Below, piece by piece: positions 8,927-17,411 of a DNA stretch of 64,000 nt. The notes beneath the pieces were generated by a model that was not told the origin of the DNA, did no database searches, and saw only the letters and a list, made by a program, of their open reading frames with translations. The position numbers and the translations under genes were made by a program. How positions within the stretch are numbered: the first letter of the stretch is position 1; each line of letters opens with the position of its first letter. The stretch is from contig NZ_JBBKTU010000001.1 in NCBI RefSeq assembly GCF_037892605.1, positions 2,976,001-3,040,000 of the forward strand. The letters run 5' to 3'. This DNA comes from Lacibacter sp. H407. Its GTDB lineage: Bacteria; Bacteroidota; Bacteroidia; Chitinophagales; Chitinophagaceae.

Positions 8927-10225
8927 ATGAAACTCTATAAATATTCATCTCTTTTACCGGTGTTGGCAGTGCTGCTGTTCTCATCGTGTAAAAAAGATTT
9001 CAGCAATCCCAACGCAACACTTGTAAAAGATGCACTGAGTAATTCTGTTGGATTAACAGGTATTTCAATTGGTGTACAAAAACAGTACAGTGTTGGTCGT
9101 CAGTCGCCACTGTATAATCTGGTTACAGCAAACGGATTTTCAACTTTTGAGCTCCGCTTGCAAAATGCAGGTAATGTAGATGAAGCAAATTTATTTACAG
9201 GTGGAACCAGTGTTGATGGAAACAACAATGTGCTGGGTAATCTGTGGGCGCAAAGTTTGAAAGTGATCTTTGATGCAAATAATGTGATCAACAATGCGCA
9301 GAATCTTGGCGATAAAAATTATGCATCCGGTTTAATTGGCCACGCAACAATATTTAAAGCAATGGCTTTAGGTAACCTGGCAATGTACTGGGAGCAGGTG
9401 CCCGATACGCTTGGCTTTAATGTAAGTTTTGTACCTAAGGCGCAAGGTTTTGCCAAGGCAATTGCAGCAATTGATAAAGCACTCGCTGCTATTGCAGCCA
9501 ATCCGATCAGTAGCCAGTTTTTGGCAAATTTGCCGGCGGGTATTGAGATACCCAATACATTACAGGCATTAAAAGCAAGGTATCTTTTATTTAGTGGAAA
9601 CTATAGCGGTGCTTTAGCTTCCGCTAACACAGTAAACCTCACTGTAAAGAGTACCATGAATTTTGATGCAGTAAGTCCGAATCCGATCTTTAATGTGGCT
9701 ACAGCAACCAACAATGTATTTCAAGTATTGGATTCAACGTTTGGATTAATTCCTGCGCTGGCACCGGATCCATCAGATAAGCGGATTGCTTTTTACATGG
9801 CCGTTAACCCAACCGTTGCACCAAGATGGCGTATCACAGGTTTTGGTACTGCATTGTCAACACCATGGCCGGTTTATCTTCCTGGTGAAATGACGTTGAT
9901 CAAAGCTGAAGCGTATGCCCGTCAATCAACCCCTGATCTGGTGAATGCGATCATTGAATTAAATAAGATCAGAACTAAAACCACTGCCGCTGATCCATTT
10001 GGAGTTGGAGCTGAGCAACCGGTTTACACTGGCCTCGTAACACAAGCCGATGTACTTACAGAAATTTATCGCCAGCGTTGTATTGAATTATACATGCATG
10101 GATTTAAAATGGAAGATATCAGACGTTTTGGTCGCCCGGCCGGAGAACGTAAGCGTAATTATTTCCCTTACCCTTTCCGTGAAAGAGATAACAATACCAA
10201 CACGCCTCCTGATCCTGCGGGTTAA
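8927..10225 (+). CDS. SusD/RagB family nutrient-binding lipoprotein
   Basis: The 432-residue lipoprotein has a signal peptide with a lipobox ending in SSC (Cys21), which anchors it at the cell surface. Helical TPR-like segments follow, including YASGLIGHATIFKAMALGNL and YLPGEMTLIKAEAYARQ. The C-terminal motif EIYRQRCIELYMHGFKMEDIRRFG is the SusD-family signature. It is shorter than classical SusD (about 550 residues). It acts as the lid of the SusC barrel encoded immediately upstream, and a strong terminator follows the stop. Confidence 0.93.
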   Translation: MKLYKYSSLLPVLAVLLFSSCKKDFSNPNATLVKDALSNSVGLTGISIGVQKQYSVGRQSPLYNLVTANGFSTFELRLQNAGNVDEANLFTGGTSVDGNNNVLGNLWAQSLKVIFDANNVINNAQNLGDKNYASGLIGHATIFKAMALGNLAMYWEQVPDTLGFNVSFVPKAQGFAKAIAAIDKALAAIAANPISSQFLANLPAGIEIPNTLQALKARYLLFSGNYSGALASANTVNLTVKSTMNFDAVSPNPIFNVATATNNVFQVLDSTFGLIPALAPDPSDKRIAFYMAVNPTVAPRWRITGFGTALSTPWPVYLPGEMTLIKAEAYARQSTPDLVNAIIELNKIRTKTTAADPFGVGAEQPVYTGLVTQADVLTEIYRQRCIELYMHGFKMEDIRRFGRPAGERKRNYFPYPFRERDNNTNTPPDPAG

Positions 10226-10257
10226 AAATTTATCAGTAGTTATGTTTTAAGTGGACG

Positions 10258-10285
10258 GCCCTGTTTTCTAACAGGGCTTTTTTTT
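10258..10285 (+). terminator. Rho-independent terminator after susD
   Basis: A perfect 8-bp stem (GCCCTGTT/AACAGGGC) with loop TTCT is followed directly by eight T residues. It closes the DeoR-susC-susD transcription unit. Confidence 0.9.
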
Positions 10286-10324
10286 ATCAAAAGAATTTTA
10301 ACAGGGGAGCAACGATTTGCGAAA

Positions 10325-10332
10325 TAGCTTTG
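10325..10332 (+). promoter_or_regulatory. candidate -7 box of the sigma-factor operon
   Basis: TAGCTTTG fits TAnnTTTG and lies 21 bp upstream of the sigma-factor ATG. No convincing -33 TTTG stands 19-21 bp before it, so this is a weak call. Confidence 0.35.
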
Positions 10333-10353
10333 TCAACCCTTTACAAAACCGGA

Positions 10354-10923
10354 ATGATCGATCAGCGGCAACTAATAAAAGACTGTTTGCGTGGAAATGC
10401 CATGGCACAAAAGCAACTCTATGATGCGTTTGCTGAATCGATGTTGGGTATCTGTTACCGCTACACCAAATCGCTGGCCGATGCAGAGGATGTATTACAG
10501 GAAGGATTTATCAAAGTGTTCCGTAACCTGCAAAATTACCGTGCAGAAGGTGAGTTGGGCGGATGGATACGTACCATCATGGTCAATACAGCGCTCAACT
10601 ATCTTAAAAAGAAAAAGGAATATCAATACGATATGTCGTTTCTCAGCGAACCCTTACATCCGGTAAGCAATGATAACCCAGAAATTCAACTACGCAGTAA
10701 GGAACTGGCCGAACTCATCCGGCAATTGCCCACCGGTTACCAAACGATTTTTAATATGCATGCAGTGGAAGGTTTTACACACGTAGAAATTGGCAAGATG
10801 CTGGGCATCAGCGAAGGTACCAGCCGCAGCCAATATATGCGTGCACGGAACTTACTCATTACATGGATTGAAAAATATAATTCCGAACCCCAAAAGCAAG
10901 TGTATGGCGGATCATCAATTTGA
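10354..10923 (+). CDS. RNA polymerase sigma-70 family (ECF-type) factor
   Basis: The 189-residue protein has sigma region 2 at about residues 20-90. This includes GICYRYTKSLADAEDVLQEGF (region 2.2) and GGWIRTIMVNTALNYLKK (2.3-2.4). Region 4 is at about 125-170 (LPTGYQTIFNMHAVEGFTHVEIGKMLGISEGTSRSQ, the DNA-binding HTH). The length is that of ECF factors without region 3. A TTG eight codons upstream is open in frame, but the ATG is the more natural start. The last 20 bp overlap the next gene, so the sigma factor and its membrane-bound partner should be translationally coupled. Confidence 0.92.
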   Translation: MIDQRQLIKDCLRGNAMAQKQLYDAFAESMLGICYRYTKSLADAEDVLQEGFIKVFRNLQNYRAEGELGGWIRTIMVNTALNYLKKKKEYQYDMSFLSEPLHPVSNDNPEIQLRSKELAELIRQLPTGYQTIFNMHAVEGFTHVEIGKMLGISEGTSRSQYMRARNLLITWIEKYNSEPQKQVYGGSSI

Positions 10924-12469
10924 AAAAAAGCTAAGCCAGCAAATGGCCGACTTCAAACTGAAGCCGTCGGCCGAAGTATGGCAACAAGTGGAGCGTCAGA
11001 TAAACGAAGACAGGAGACGAAGGAGATGGTTTTTCATATTACCCCTCGCTGCCTTGTTTCTTGGCGGTATGCTGTATGCTGTGTGGCCATCGGAATCAAC
11101 TGTGAAAAATGAATCAACAACAGTATCAGAAAATAAATCAACAAACGTATCGGAAAATAAGCCTGCAGCCGAATCAAAAAACCTTCCTGCTATAAAACCA
11201 AACACAACAACAAACACAACAACAAACACAACAACAAACACAACAACAAACACAACAACAAACACAACTGATTCTCCATTAACCATTACCAAATCGTCAA
11301 ACGAAGTACCTGAACAAAAAACAGCTTCTTTAACTACAACGCAGGCAAAAGAAGTAAAAGCATCAGAAGGCAGTGCTGATGTAAATAAAGTAAATGCAAA
11401 AACTATTTTGCAAAAGACTGCTTCCGTCGAAAAAGTTGTACAAACGAAAACAAAGCAGCAATCGGTAGAAGTTGCCCAACCAAAAATTGAAGAAAAAATT
11501 CTTACATCAACTACTATCAAAACAACTGATCAGATTTCTGTTCAATCAAAACCACCCGTTGATACAAGCAGAACAGCAGACGTAGTTACCATCAAAACTC
11601 AACCACAGGCCGATACACTTGTTGCAACAGCAACTCCGGTTATCCTTGAAAAGGATAGTACAATTGTTGCCGATGCGGTTACAAGTGTAGATTCTTCAGC
11701 TGCAACATTACCTGTACCGCAAATCAGTATTCCAAAACGAAAACTGCAGTTGGGGCTTCATGTAAATGCAGGTGTTGCTGATATCAGGGAAACTCTTTTT
11801 CCCGGCGAAATGTTGAAAGCTGAAACAGTCAGTTATTTGACAGGTGGTGCAAACATTCCACCATTCGCCAATATTTCACGTGCCATCCGCTATGAATATA
11901 CCGTGCAGCCGTCGGTGCAATTTGGAGCTGGTATTACAGTGCGTAAACCATTTAAAAAGAAGCATGCATTTGTAACCGGACTGCAATACGAGTACAGCAG
12001 TTACAAAGTTACACAGCTGCAAAAAGTAGATACGTTTGTTTACACAAGTAATTTTTTCAATACAATTTCTGCCAATGAAAAGCGTGTTGGATTTCAAATT
12101 CATGCCATAAGTGTTCCGCTTGAAGTTGAATGGCAAATGGCACGTTTCAAAAAAGGAGCATTGCTGCTCAATGCAGGCCTCTATCAATATTTTGCAATTG
12201 CATCTACCCAAACCGATACATTGTATTCGTTCCGTTATACAGCCACCAACGACCGTACTTCAGGAGGAGGGTTTGCCGTCAATGAAACAAAAGCTACTGT
12301 ATGGCAACCCATGCTTTATTTATCGCCTGCATATGAATGGAAAGCAAAAACATTCTCGTCGCAACTCGGGCTATATGTAAACTATGGCTTACGACCCGCT
12401 TACAAAGCATCGGAGAAAGATTATTGGTTGCAGGCAGGGTTACGGTACCGCATTTATTTCAATCGGTAA
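10904..12469 (+). CDS. membrane-anchored anti-sigma-like protein with outer-membrane beta-barrel-like C-terminus
   Basis: The 521-residue protein starts inside the sigma-factor gene. Residues 1-42 are a charged, probably cytoplasmic segment with the pattern FKLKPSAEVWQQVERQI seen at the start of many Bacteroidota anti-sigma-like proteins. Residues 43-61 form one transmembrane helix (WFFILPLAALFLGGMLYAVW). Residues 65 to about 275 are low-complexity Thr/Lys/Glu/Ser-rich sequence with a perfect (NTTT)n repeat. The remainder alternates polar and aromatic residues (e.g. FGAGITVRKPFKKKHAFVTG) and ends in WLQAGLRYRIYFNR, like an outer-membrane barrel. I infer that it sits in the inner membrane, crosses the periplasm and docks in the outer membrane while controlling the sigma factor. 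No known anti-sigma domain was verified. Confidence 0.7.
   Translation: MADHQFEKKLSQQMADFKLKPSAEVWQQVERQINEDRRRRRWFFILPLAALFLGGMLYAVWPSESTVKNESTTVSENKSTNVSENKPAAESKNLPAIKPNTTTNTTTNTTTNTTTNTTTNTTDSPLTITKSSNEVPEQKTASLTTTQAKEVKASEGSADVNKVNAKTILQKTASVEKVVQTKTKQQSVEVAQPKIEEKILTSTTIKTTDQISVQSKPPVDTSRTADVVTIKTQPQADTLVATATPVILEKDSTIVADAVTSVDSSAATLPVPQISIPKRKLQLGLHVNAGVADIRETLFPGEMLKAETVSYLTGGANIPPFANISRAIRYEYTVQPSVQFGAGITVRKPFKKKHAFVTGLQYEYSSYKVTQLQKVDTFVYTSNFFNTISANEKRVGFQIHAISVPLEVEWQMARFKKGALLLNAGLYQYFAIASTQTDTLYSFRYTATNDRTSGGGFAVNETKATVWQPMLYLSPAYEWKAKTFSSQLGLYVNYGLRPAYKASEKDYWLQAGLRYRIYFNR
11201..11268 (+). repeat. 12-bp in-frame tandem repeat encoding (NTTT)n
   Basis: Five perfect copies of a 12-bp unit, AACACAACAACA, and an 8-bp partial copy lie inside the 10904-12469 gene. 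Each unit encodes four residues (Asn-Thr-Thr-Thr register), so gain or loss of units would change linker length without shifting the frame. Confidence 0.95.
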
Positions 12470-12624
12470 ATTAATAGATCAACGCAACGGTTTGGAGTTG
12501 TGCCTTGTCAACTTTCTGAACAAACTGCAACGAACCGGAACAAAGGGCGCTTGCGCAAAATTATTGTGCAATGATTTGGATGTTCAGTTCTACGTAGTAA
12601 CCGTAAAATCAAAACTAACAACAC

Positions 12625-13875
12625 ATGAGACGCTTTCAAACCTTTGCGTTACTGCTTGTAACTGTATCTTTTTTATCAGGCTGCCTGAAAGACAAATGCA
12701 CACAAACCTATACCTTGCTTCGACCTGTGTACAAAACAAAGCAGGAAGTGTGGAGCGATATCAAAAGCAAGTCTGCAAAGCCCATCGTCAATCCCGGAAA
12801 AATTACGTTATTCGGAACAACGATCTTTCTCAACGAAATTGATAAAGGCATTCATGTAATTGATAACAGCGATCCATCAAAACCTAAGAATATCAGCTTT
12901 ATTGATATGCCGGGTAATGTTGATCTGGCTGTAAAGGGAAACAGATTGTATGCTGATCTGTTCAACGATCTCGTTACACTCGACATCAGTAATCCGCAAA
13001 GCATACAGGTTGTGAATATTAAAGAAAGGGTTTTTCCGCACAGGGCATTTTCAAATGGCTTTTCTGCTGATACCAATCTTGTGATCGTTGATTGGTTACA
13101 AAAAGATACAACCGTAACCGTTAGTTGCGGCAACAATCAATCGACTGTTTTTTTCGACAGAGGGTTTCTTGCATTTGCAAGTTCGAGCTTTTCTTCAAAC
13201 ACACGTTCCATTGCAACCATGGGTACAAATGGTTCTATGTCGAGATTCGCATTGCGAAATGATCATCTCTATACCGTTTCTCACAGTGATCTCAAAGTCT
13301 TTGGGTTGCAGAATCCTGATCAGCCACAGCAACTAAATACCGTACAAATTGGTTGGGGAATCGAAACCATTTATCCGTTCAAGGATCAGCTTTTCATCGG
13401 CTCAAATACAGGGATGTTCATCTTTAATGTAAGCAATCCTGCAGCACCTCAAAAAACAGGCAGCTTCTCACATGTATTTGCCTGCGATCCGGTAATAGCA
13501 GATGATACACATGCATATGTAACTTTGCGCAGTGGTACCAACTGCCGTGCATCCATTAATCAATTGGATGTGTTGGATATTACAAACCTGCAGGCACCTT
13601 CCTTATTGAAAACATATCCACTTACAAATCCGCATGGTTTGTCGAAAGATGGTAATCTCTTATTTGTCTGCGATGGAAAAGATGGGTTGCGTGTGTACAA
13701 TGCTGCGAATCCATCAAATTTGACCTTAGTAAAACATTTCAAAGGATTTGATGCCTATGATGTAATTGCCTGGAATAACAATGCGTTGGTTGTTACCAAA
13801 ACAGCATTGCTGCAATTTGATTACTCGAATCAGAATAACATTAGTCAACGAAGCAGCATTGCTATTCAAAAATGA
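12625..13875 (+). CDS. LVIVD-repeat beta-propeller lipoprotein
   Basis: The 416-residue protein has a lipoprotein signal peptide (FLSGC, Cys20). Repeats follow of the kind GIHVIDNSDPSKPKNISFI, DLVTLDISNPQSIQVVNI, GMFIFNVSNPAAPQKTGSF, NQLDVLDITNLQAPSLLKTY and GLRVYNAANPSNLTLVKHF. These are LVIVD repeats, which form a beta-propeller on exported proteins of unknown binding role. It lies 155 bp after the barrel protein and 9 bp before the next small secreted gene, so it is probably part of the same sigma-factor-led locus. Confidence 0.88.
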   Translation: MRRFQTFALLLVTVSFLSGCLKDKCTQTYTLLRPVYKTKQEVWSDIKSKSAKPIVNPGKITLFGTTIFLNEIDKGIHVIDNSDPSKPKNISFIDMPGNVDLAVKGNRLYADLFNDLVTLDISNPQSIQVVNIKERVFPHRAFSNGFSADTNLVIVDWLQKDTTVTVSCGNNQSTVFFDRGFLAFASSSFSSNTRSIATMGTNGSMSRFALRNDHLYTVSHSDLKVFGLQNPDQPQQLNTVQIGWGIETIYPFKDQLFIGSNTGMFIFNVSNPAAPQKTGSFSHVFACDPVIADDTHAYVTLRSGTNCRASINQLDVLDITNLQAPSLLKTYPLTNPHGLSKDGNLLFVCDGKDGLRVYNAANPSNLTLVKHFKGFDAYDVIAWNNNALVVTKTALLQFDYSNQNNISQRSSIAIQK

Positions 13876-13884
13876 TCGCATAAC

Positions 13885-14490
13885 ATGAGCCATAAAATTC
13901 CGCAAAAAATGAAACACATGAAAAACACTCTTTTTTTACTTTTTACTTTTCTTGCCGTAACTGTTGTTGCACAGGAAAAACAAGTATCAACAATTGCAAA
14001 GCCCGTTCAATTTAAAACAATTGTGCAAGGCGGTTTGCTGGCAGGCAGTTCAGGAGAAGCTGCCGCAGTGCAGGCTATCAATGGTTTTTCGTTTGGTAAT
14101 TGGTATGCAGGTATTGGTGCGGGGCTTGATTTTTACATGCAGCGTGGAGTTCCATTGTTTGCAGATGTTCGGTACAAGTTCTCAAAGCAACGAAAATCTT
14201 TTTTTATTTATACGGATGCCGGTGTGCATGTGCCGTGGACCAAAAATAAAGAACAGCGGAATATTATTTCGCAAAGTGCGGGACTTTACACCGATGCCGG
14301 TGTTGGATTTCAATTGGCAACTAAGAAAGGTGATGCCTTTTTATTCAGTGCAGGTTATACGTACAAACATGTTGCTGAAAAGCAGGAGGGATTTAGTTGG
14401 GGGCCATGGCCACAACCAGGCGGACAAACAGTTTTGAATTATAACTATCATTACAACCGCATTGCTATAAAATTTGGATTGATGTTTTGA
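13885..14490 (+). CDS. small outer-membrane beta-barrel-like protein
   Basis: This is a protein of up to 201 residues. The start is ambiguous: ATGs at 13885, 13909 and 13918 are all in frame, and the last two place the hydrophobic signal peptide (MKNTLFLLFTFLAVTVVAQ) at the very N-terminus. After cleavage the sequence is rich in Gly/aromatic alternation (FGNWYAGIGAGLDFYMQRGVPLFADVRY, GVGFQLATKKGDAFLFSAGYTYK) and ends with RIAIKFGLMF. This is typical of an 8-strand outer-membrane barrel. It follows the LVIVD lipoprotein by 9 bp. Function unknown; it may be a target or partner of the sigma-factor system upstream. Confidence 0.75.
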   Translation: MSHKIPQKMKHMKNTLFLLFTFLAVTVVAQEKQVSTIAKPVQFKTIVQGGLLAGSSGEAAAVQAINGFSFGNWYAGIGAGLDFYMQRGVPLFADVRYKFSKQRKSFFIYTDAGVHVPWTKNKEQRNIISQSAGLYTDAGVGFQLATKKGDAFLFSAGYTYKHVAEKQEGFSWGPWPQPGGQTVLNYNYHYNRIAIKFGLMF

Positions 14491-14525
14491 TGTGCGCAAG
14501 TCAAGTCGCTCTGTGCGGCCAGGTT

Positions 14526-15455
14526 TTACTGCTGAATAAATTTCAAATTTCGTTGGATACCTGCAAATTTTGTTCGTTTAAGCGGAGAGTGTTTGAACAC
14601 TTGTTTAAATGTTTCTTCGCTCATTTCTTCCCACTCTTTGCTGCTCAGGTTTAAAATTTCAGGGATAGGAGTAAAGCTCTGCTCGTTAGTTGGTTTGCTG
14701 AAACGATTCCAGGGACAAACATCCTGACAAACATCGCAACCAAACATCCAGTTGTTGAATTTACCTTTCATACTTTCATCGATCAAAGCATCTTTTAATT
14801 CAATGGTGAAGTATGAGATGCATTTACTGCCATCAACAACTTTATCGGGAAGTATTGCATCGGTGGGGCAGTGGTCAATACATTTGGTGCAGCTTCCACA
14901 ATAATCTTTTGCAAAAGGAGAATCGTAGTCCAGTTGAAGATCGCAGATCAATGTGGCCAAAAAAAAGAAAGAGCCACTTTGTTTGCTGATGAGATTTCCA
15001 TTTTTTCCGATCCAGCCCAAACCGCTTCGCTGTGCCCAGCTTCGTTCTAACACCGGCGCACTGTCAACAAAGCCGCGGCCGTTTACTTCTCCAATCGTTG
15101 TATTGATGTGTACTAGTAACTCTTTCAATTTGGCACGAATCACTTCATGATAATCTTTGCCAAATGCGTACTTTGAAATATTGGGGGTATTTTCGTTTTG
15201 CTCAACCGATGGAAAATAATTCATCATTAACGTAATCACACTTTTTGCGCCAGGTACAAGTAGCGTTGGATCAACCCGCATGTCAAAATGATTTTCCATG
15301 TACTGCATATCAGCATGCATGCCTTTGCTTAGCCATGTTTCTAATCTGCGTGCATCTTCATCAAGTCGTTGGGCTTTTGCAATACCACAATAACTGAACC
15401 CCAACGTTGCGGCGGTTTGTTTAATGAATGAAGTATAAGAGAATGTGTTTAGCAA
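14526..15455 (-). CDS. queG: epoxyqueuosine reductase
   Basis: QueG reduces epoxyqueuosine to queuosine in tRNA, using a cobalamin cofactor and two [4Fe-4S] clusters. The 309-residue protein carries [17 protein letters not shown] (about residues 189-205). It also has [13 protein letters not shown], the second cluster motif with the family's CPWN ending. Earlier it contains [16 protein letters not shown], typical of the DUF1730 region. No ATG precedes the conserved N-terminal part within the open frame, and a TTG at 15455 is the best start. The gene stands alone, convergent with the barrel gene at 14490. Confidence 0.95.
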   Translation of the reverse strand: MLNTFSYTSFIKQTAATLGFSYCGIAKAQRLDEDARRLETWLSKGMHADMQYMENHFDMRVDPTLLVPGAKSVITLMMNYFPSVEQNENTPNISKYAFGKDYHEVIRAKLKELLVHINTTIGEVNGRGFVDSAPVLERSWAQRSGLGWIGKNGNLISKQSGSFFFLATLICDLQLDYDSPFAKDYCGSCTKCIDHCPTDAILPDKVVDGSKCISYFTIELKDALIDESMKGKFNNWMFGCDVCQDVCPWNRFSKPTNEQSFTPIPEILNLSSKEWEEMSEETFKQVFKHSPLKRTKFAGIQRNLKFIQQ

Positions 15456-15495
15456 AATGAGATAACGGATGTTTTACGAACCATAAAGATTACTG

Positions 15496-15837
15496 TCATT
15501 TGTCTTCAACATGCAACCTGTGCATAATACGATGCATGGCCGGTGCCAGTATCAGACCGATATTGGTAATAAAAACAATACCGCTGAAAAGTGCATAAAA
15601 TGAAGCAAACCATTTGCCCGACGTTGTTGCAATTGTATCAACAGGTCCCATTCCGCTTAAGATCATCGATGCATTCAACAAAGCATCCAGCCATTCCATT
15701 CCGGTTGTGCTGTGGTAACCGATCACTCCAATTGCAAGGCTTACAAGTAACGTGACGATGGAAAACAGAAGATTTCTGCCAATACGTTGATAGAATATTT
15801 TCGTTGAAACAAGCGGCTGTGTTTTATGTTCGTACAT
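15496..15837 (-). CDS. two-helix ion-channel-like membrane protein
   Basis: The 113-residue protein has two transmembrane helices (about residues 20-42 and 78-100). Between them is a re-entrant-like segment (MEWLDALLNASMILSGMGPVDTI), the layout of an Ion_trans_2 potassium-channel pore module. The expected selectivity filter (TxGYG) is not present; SGMGP stands at its place. There is no regulatory domain. It may be a minimal channel or a small membrane protein that only shares the topology. It is preceded on the same strand by the serine-hydrolase homologue 39 bp away. Confidence 0.55.
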   Translation of the reverse strand: MYEHKTQPLVSTKIFYQRIGRNLLFSIVTLLVSLAIGVIGYHSTTGMEWLDALLNASMILSGMGPVDTIATTSGKWFASFYALFSGIVFITNIGLILAPAMHRIMHRLHVEDK

Positions 15838-15876
15838 AGTGAGAATTTCGTTTGCTCAAAGTAGAAAGATGCCGGC

Positions 15877-16890
15877 TTATTTGCAACTGCTTTTTAGTTG
15901 TGCATCTACCGCCGTTTTCAATTGATCATACAAATCCCGTTTCAACAAACTGCGTTCTTTTTTTGTGAGCAGAATGCAGGCATAGCCACGACAGTAATCG
16001 ATCCATACAAACGGGCTGTTTTGTGATACACAGTTTATGACAGTTCCATCTTTTGTTTCGAGCCATGTACCAAGTCCGTAGCTGAAACCATTCATAAATG
16101 CCGGCGTGGATTTATTCAATGCTTCACCGGTTTGAATTTTCATTAACTCGGCAACCGAAGCTTCTGTTAAGATCTGTTTTCCATTAAACAAGCCTTTGTT
16201 CAATAACATGCTTAAAAAATTCGTGTACTCAAGAGCGGATGATTTTGCACCATCGAACGGACTGATCGCTGAGGTATAATTGCTGAAACTTGTAACACGC
16301 ATGTTCAGTGGACGGAATAGTTTTTCCTGCGCAAGCCTGTCAAATTTTTTCTTGGTAATTACTTCCAGCACTCGTCCGGCAATAGAAGGTCCTATCTGAT
16401 CGTACTGGAACCAAACACCGGGATTATTGGCAATGGCTCTTTTCTCCGCATAATAATTCACTTCTTCTTCTAGTGTTGTAAAACTTTTTTTCTGAAATAA
16501 TTTTCCCGCACCTTGTTTCTCGGCTTCAATACCAGTTGTGTGGCTCAGACAATGACGAATGGTGATATAGCCTTTCATCCACTTGGGAAAAATCGGCAGG
16601 TATTTACCAACATTATCATCCAACGACAGTTTGCCTTCCTGCACCATGATCATCACCAAGGCAGCTGTAAGCCATTGACTGCTTTCTCCAATGGGTGCCT
16701 GTATATTGGCTCGAAAATCGCCCAGCATTTTTTGATGCAGGATCTTTCCATCCTTATAAATCACAAGTGCCTGGTCATCGCCTAACGATTTTTGGTTGTT
16801 GAGCATTACCTGTTCTGCATCCGCAAAATTTTGTGCCTGTGTTGTCGCAATTGTAGCTGATGCAAAAAGAAAAAGCAGCATTGATTTCAT
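15877..16890 (-). CDS. serine hydrolase (beta-lactamase class C fold) homologue lacking catalytic residues
   Basis: The 337-residue exported protein (signal peptide to AQ20) has the overall layout of class-C beta-lactamase-like hydrolases. It is clearly related to the gene at 38115-39260, sharing VIYKDGKILHQ, QWLTAALVM, IRHCLSHTTGIE and the ALEYTNFLSMLLNKGLFNGKQIL region. At the catalytic SxxK site, where the relative reads SSSK, this one reads ESSQ (residues 69-72), so both serine and lysine are replaced. The YxN motif is YDQ at 163-165. I infer a non-catalytic binding protein unless other residues substitute. There are no frameshifts or stops, so it appears maintained. Confidence 0.8.
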   Translation of the reverse strand: MKSMLLFLFASATIATTQAQNFADAEQVMLNNQKSLGDDQALVIYKDGKILHQKMLGDFRANIQAPIGESSQWLTAALVMIMVQEGKLSLDDNVGKYLPIFPKWMKGYITIRHCLSHTTGIEAEKQGAGKLFQKKSFTTLEEEVNYYAEKRAIANNPGVWFQYDQIGPSIAGRVLEVITKKKFDRLAQEKLFRPLNMRVTSFSNYTSAISPFDGAKSSALEYTNFLSMLLNKGLFNGKQILTEASVAELMKIQTGEALNKSTPAFMNGFSYGLGTWLETKDGTVINCVSQNSPFVWIDYCRGYACILLTKKERSLLKRDLYDQLKTAVDAQLKSSCK

Positions 16891-16966
16891 AGAAGAAATT
16901 TTATGCTGCTAAGATATTTGAAAACAGCATGCGGTTGCCTGTCTGTTTCAAGATTAACAAACGCTG

Positions 16967-17383
16967 TTACGGCTTTGCTTCCTCATAGTTGAACGACCAG
17001 TATTTGCCATATTGATCGATCAGTGAACCATAATATCCTCCCCAGAACATTTTGGCTAACGGCTCAGTAATGGTGCCACCTTCTTTCAACTTATTAAAAA
17101 AGCGGTTGATTTCAACTTCGCTGCTGCAAACAACACATAGCTGCGTGCCGTTGCCGTCATTGAGTTTTTCCCGGTTCATATCAGATGCCATCATTACAAT
17201 GGCGCCACTTGTAAGTTGCGAATGCATGATCGAATTCTGCAGATTGGCGGGCATTTGAGCCGCAATGGGTGCTTCGGAAACTGTTTGCAAGTAAAGATCG
17301 CCACCAAAACAATCTTTGTAAAAATTCATTGCTTCACGGCAATTACCGTTGAAGATGAGATAAGGGTTTAGTGTACTTGGCAT
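16967..17383 (-). CDS. VOC family protein, PhnB-like
   Basis: This 138-residue protein of the vicinal-oxygen-chelate superfamily starts STLNPYLIFNGNCREAMNFYKDCFGGDL. That is the PhnB/3-demethylubiquinone-methyltransferase-like subgroup, with FNKLKEGGTITEPLAKMFWGGYYGSLIDQYGKYWSFN at the C-terminus. The enzyme activity of this subgroup is mostly undetermined. An upstream extension is open, but the ATG at 17383 fits family alignments. It ends a minus-strand cluster of small VOC, SRPBCC, DUF1801 and DinB proteins. Confidence 0.88.
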   Translation of the reverse strand: MPSTLNPYLIFNGNCREAMNFYKDCFGGDLYLQTVSEAPIAAQMPANLQNSIMHSQLTSGAIVMMASDMNREKLNDGNGTQLCVVCSSEVEINRFFNKLKEGGTITEPLAKMFWGGYYGSLIDQYGKYWSFNYEEAKP

Positions 17384-17411
17384 TTGATTGTAATTAAAAG
17401 TTGAAAAATGA

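Noticed and set aside
11201-11268. Tandem repeat as a possible CRISPR array
   Set aside because: Units are contiguous without spacers and lie inside a coding frame.
10996-11520. Minus-strand frame rich in Val/Phe opposite the sigma-partner gene
   Set aside because: It is the antisense reading of the Thr/Asn-rich linker and tandem repeat; the plus-strand gene has the signals and overlap with the sigma factor.
12384-12842. Plus-strand frame between the barrel gene and LVIVD gene
   Set aside because: It overlaps both annotated genes in another frame and shows no signal or domain.
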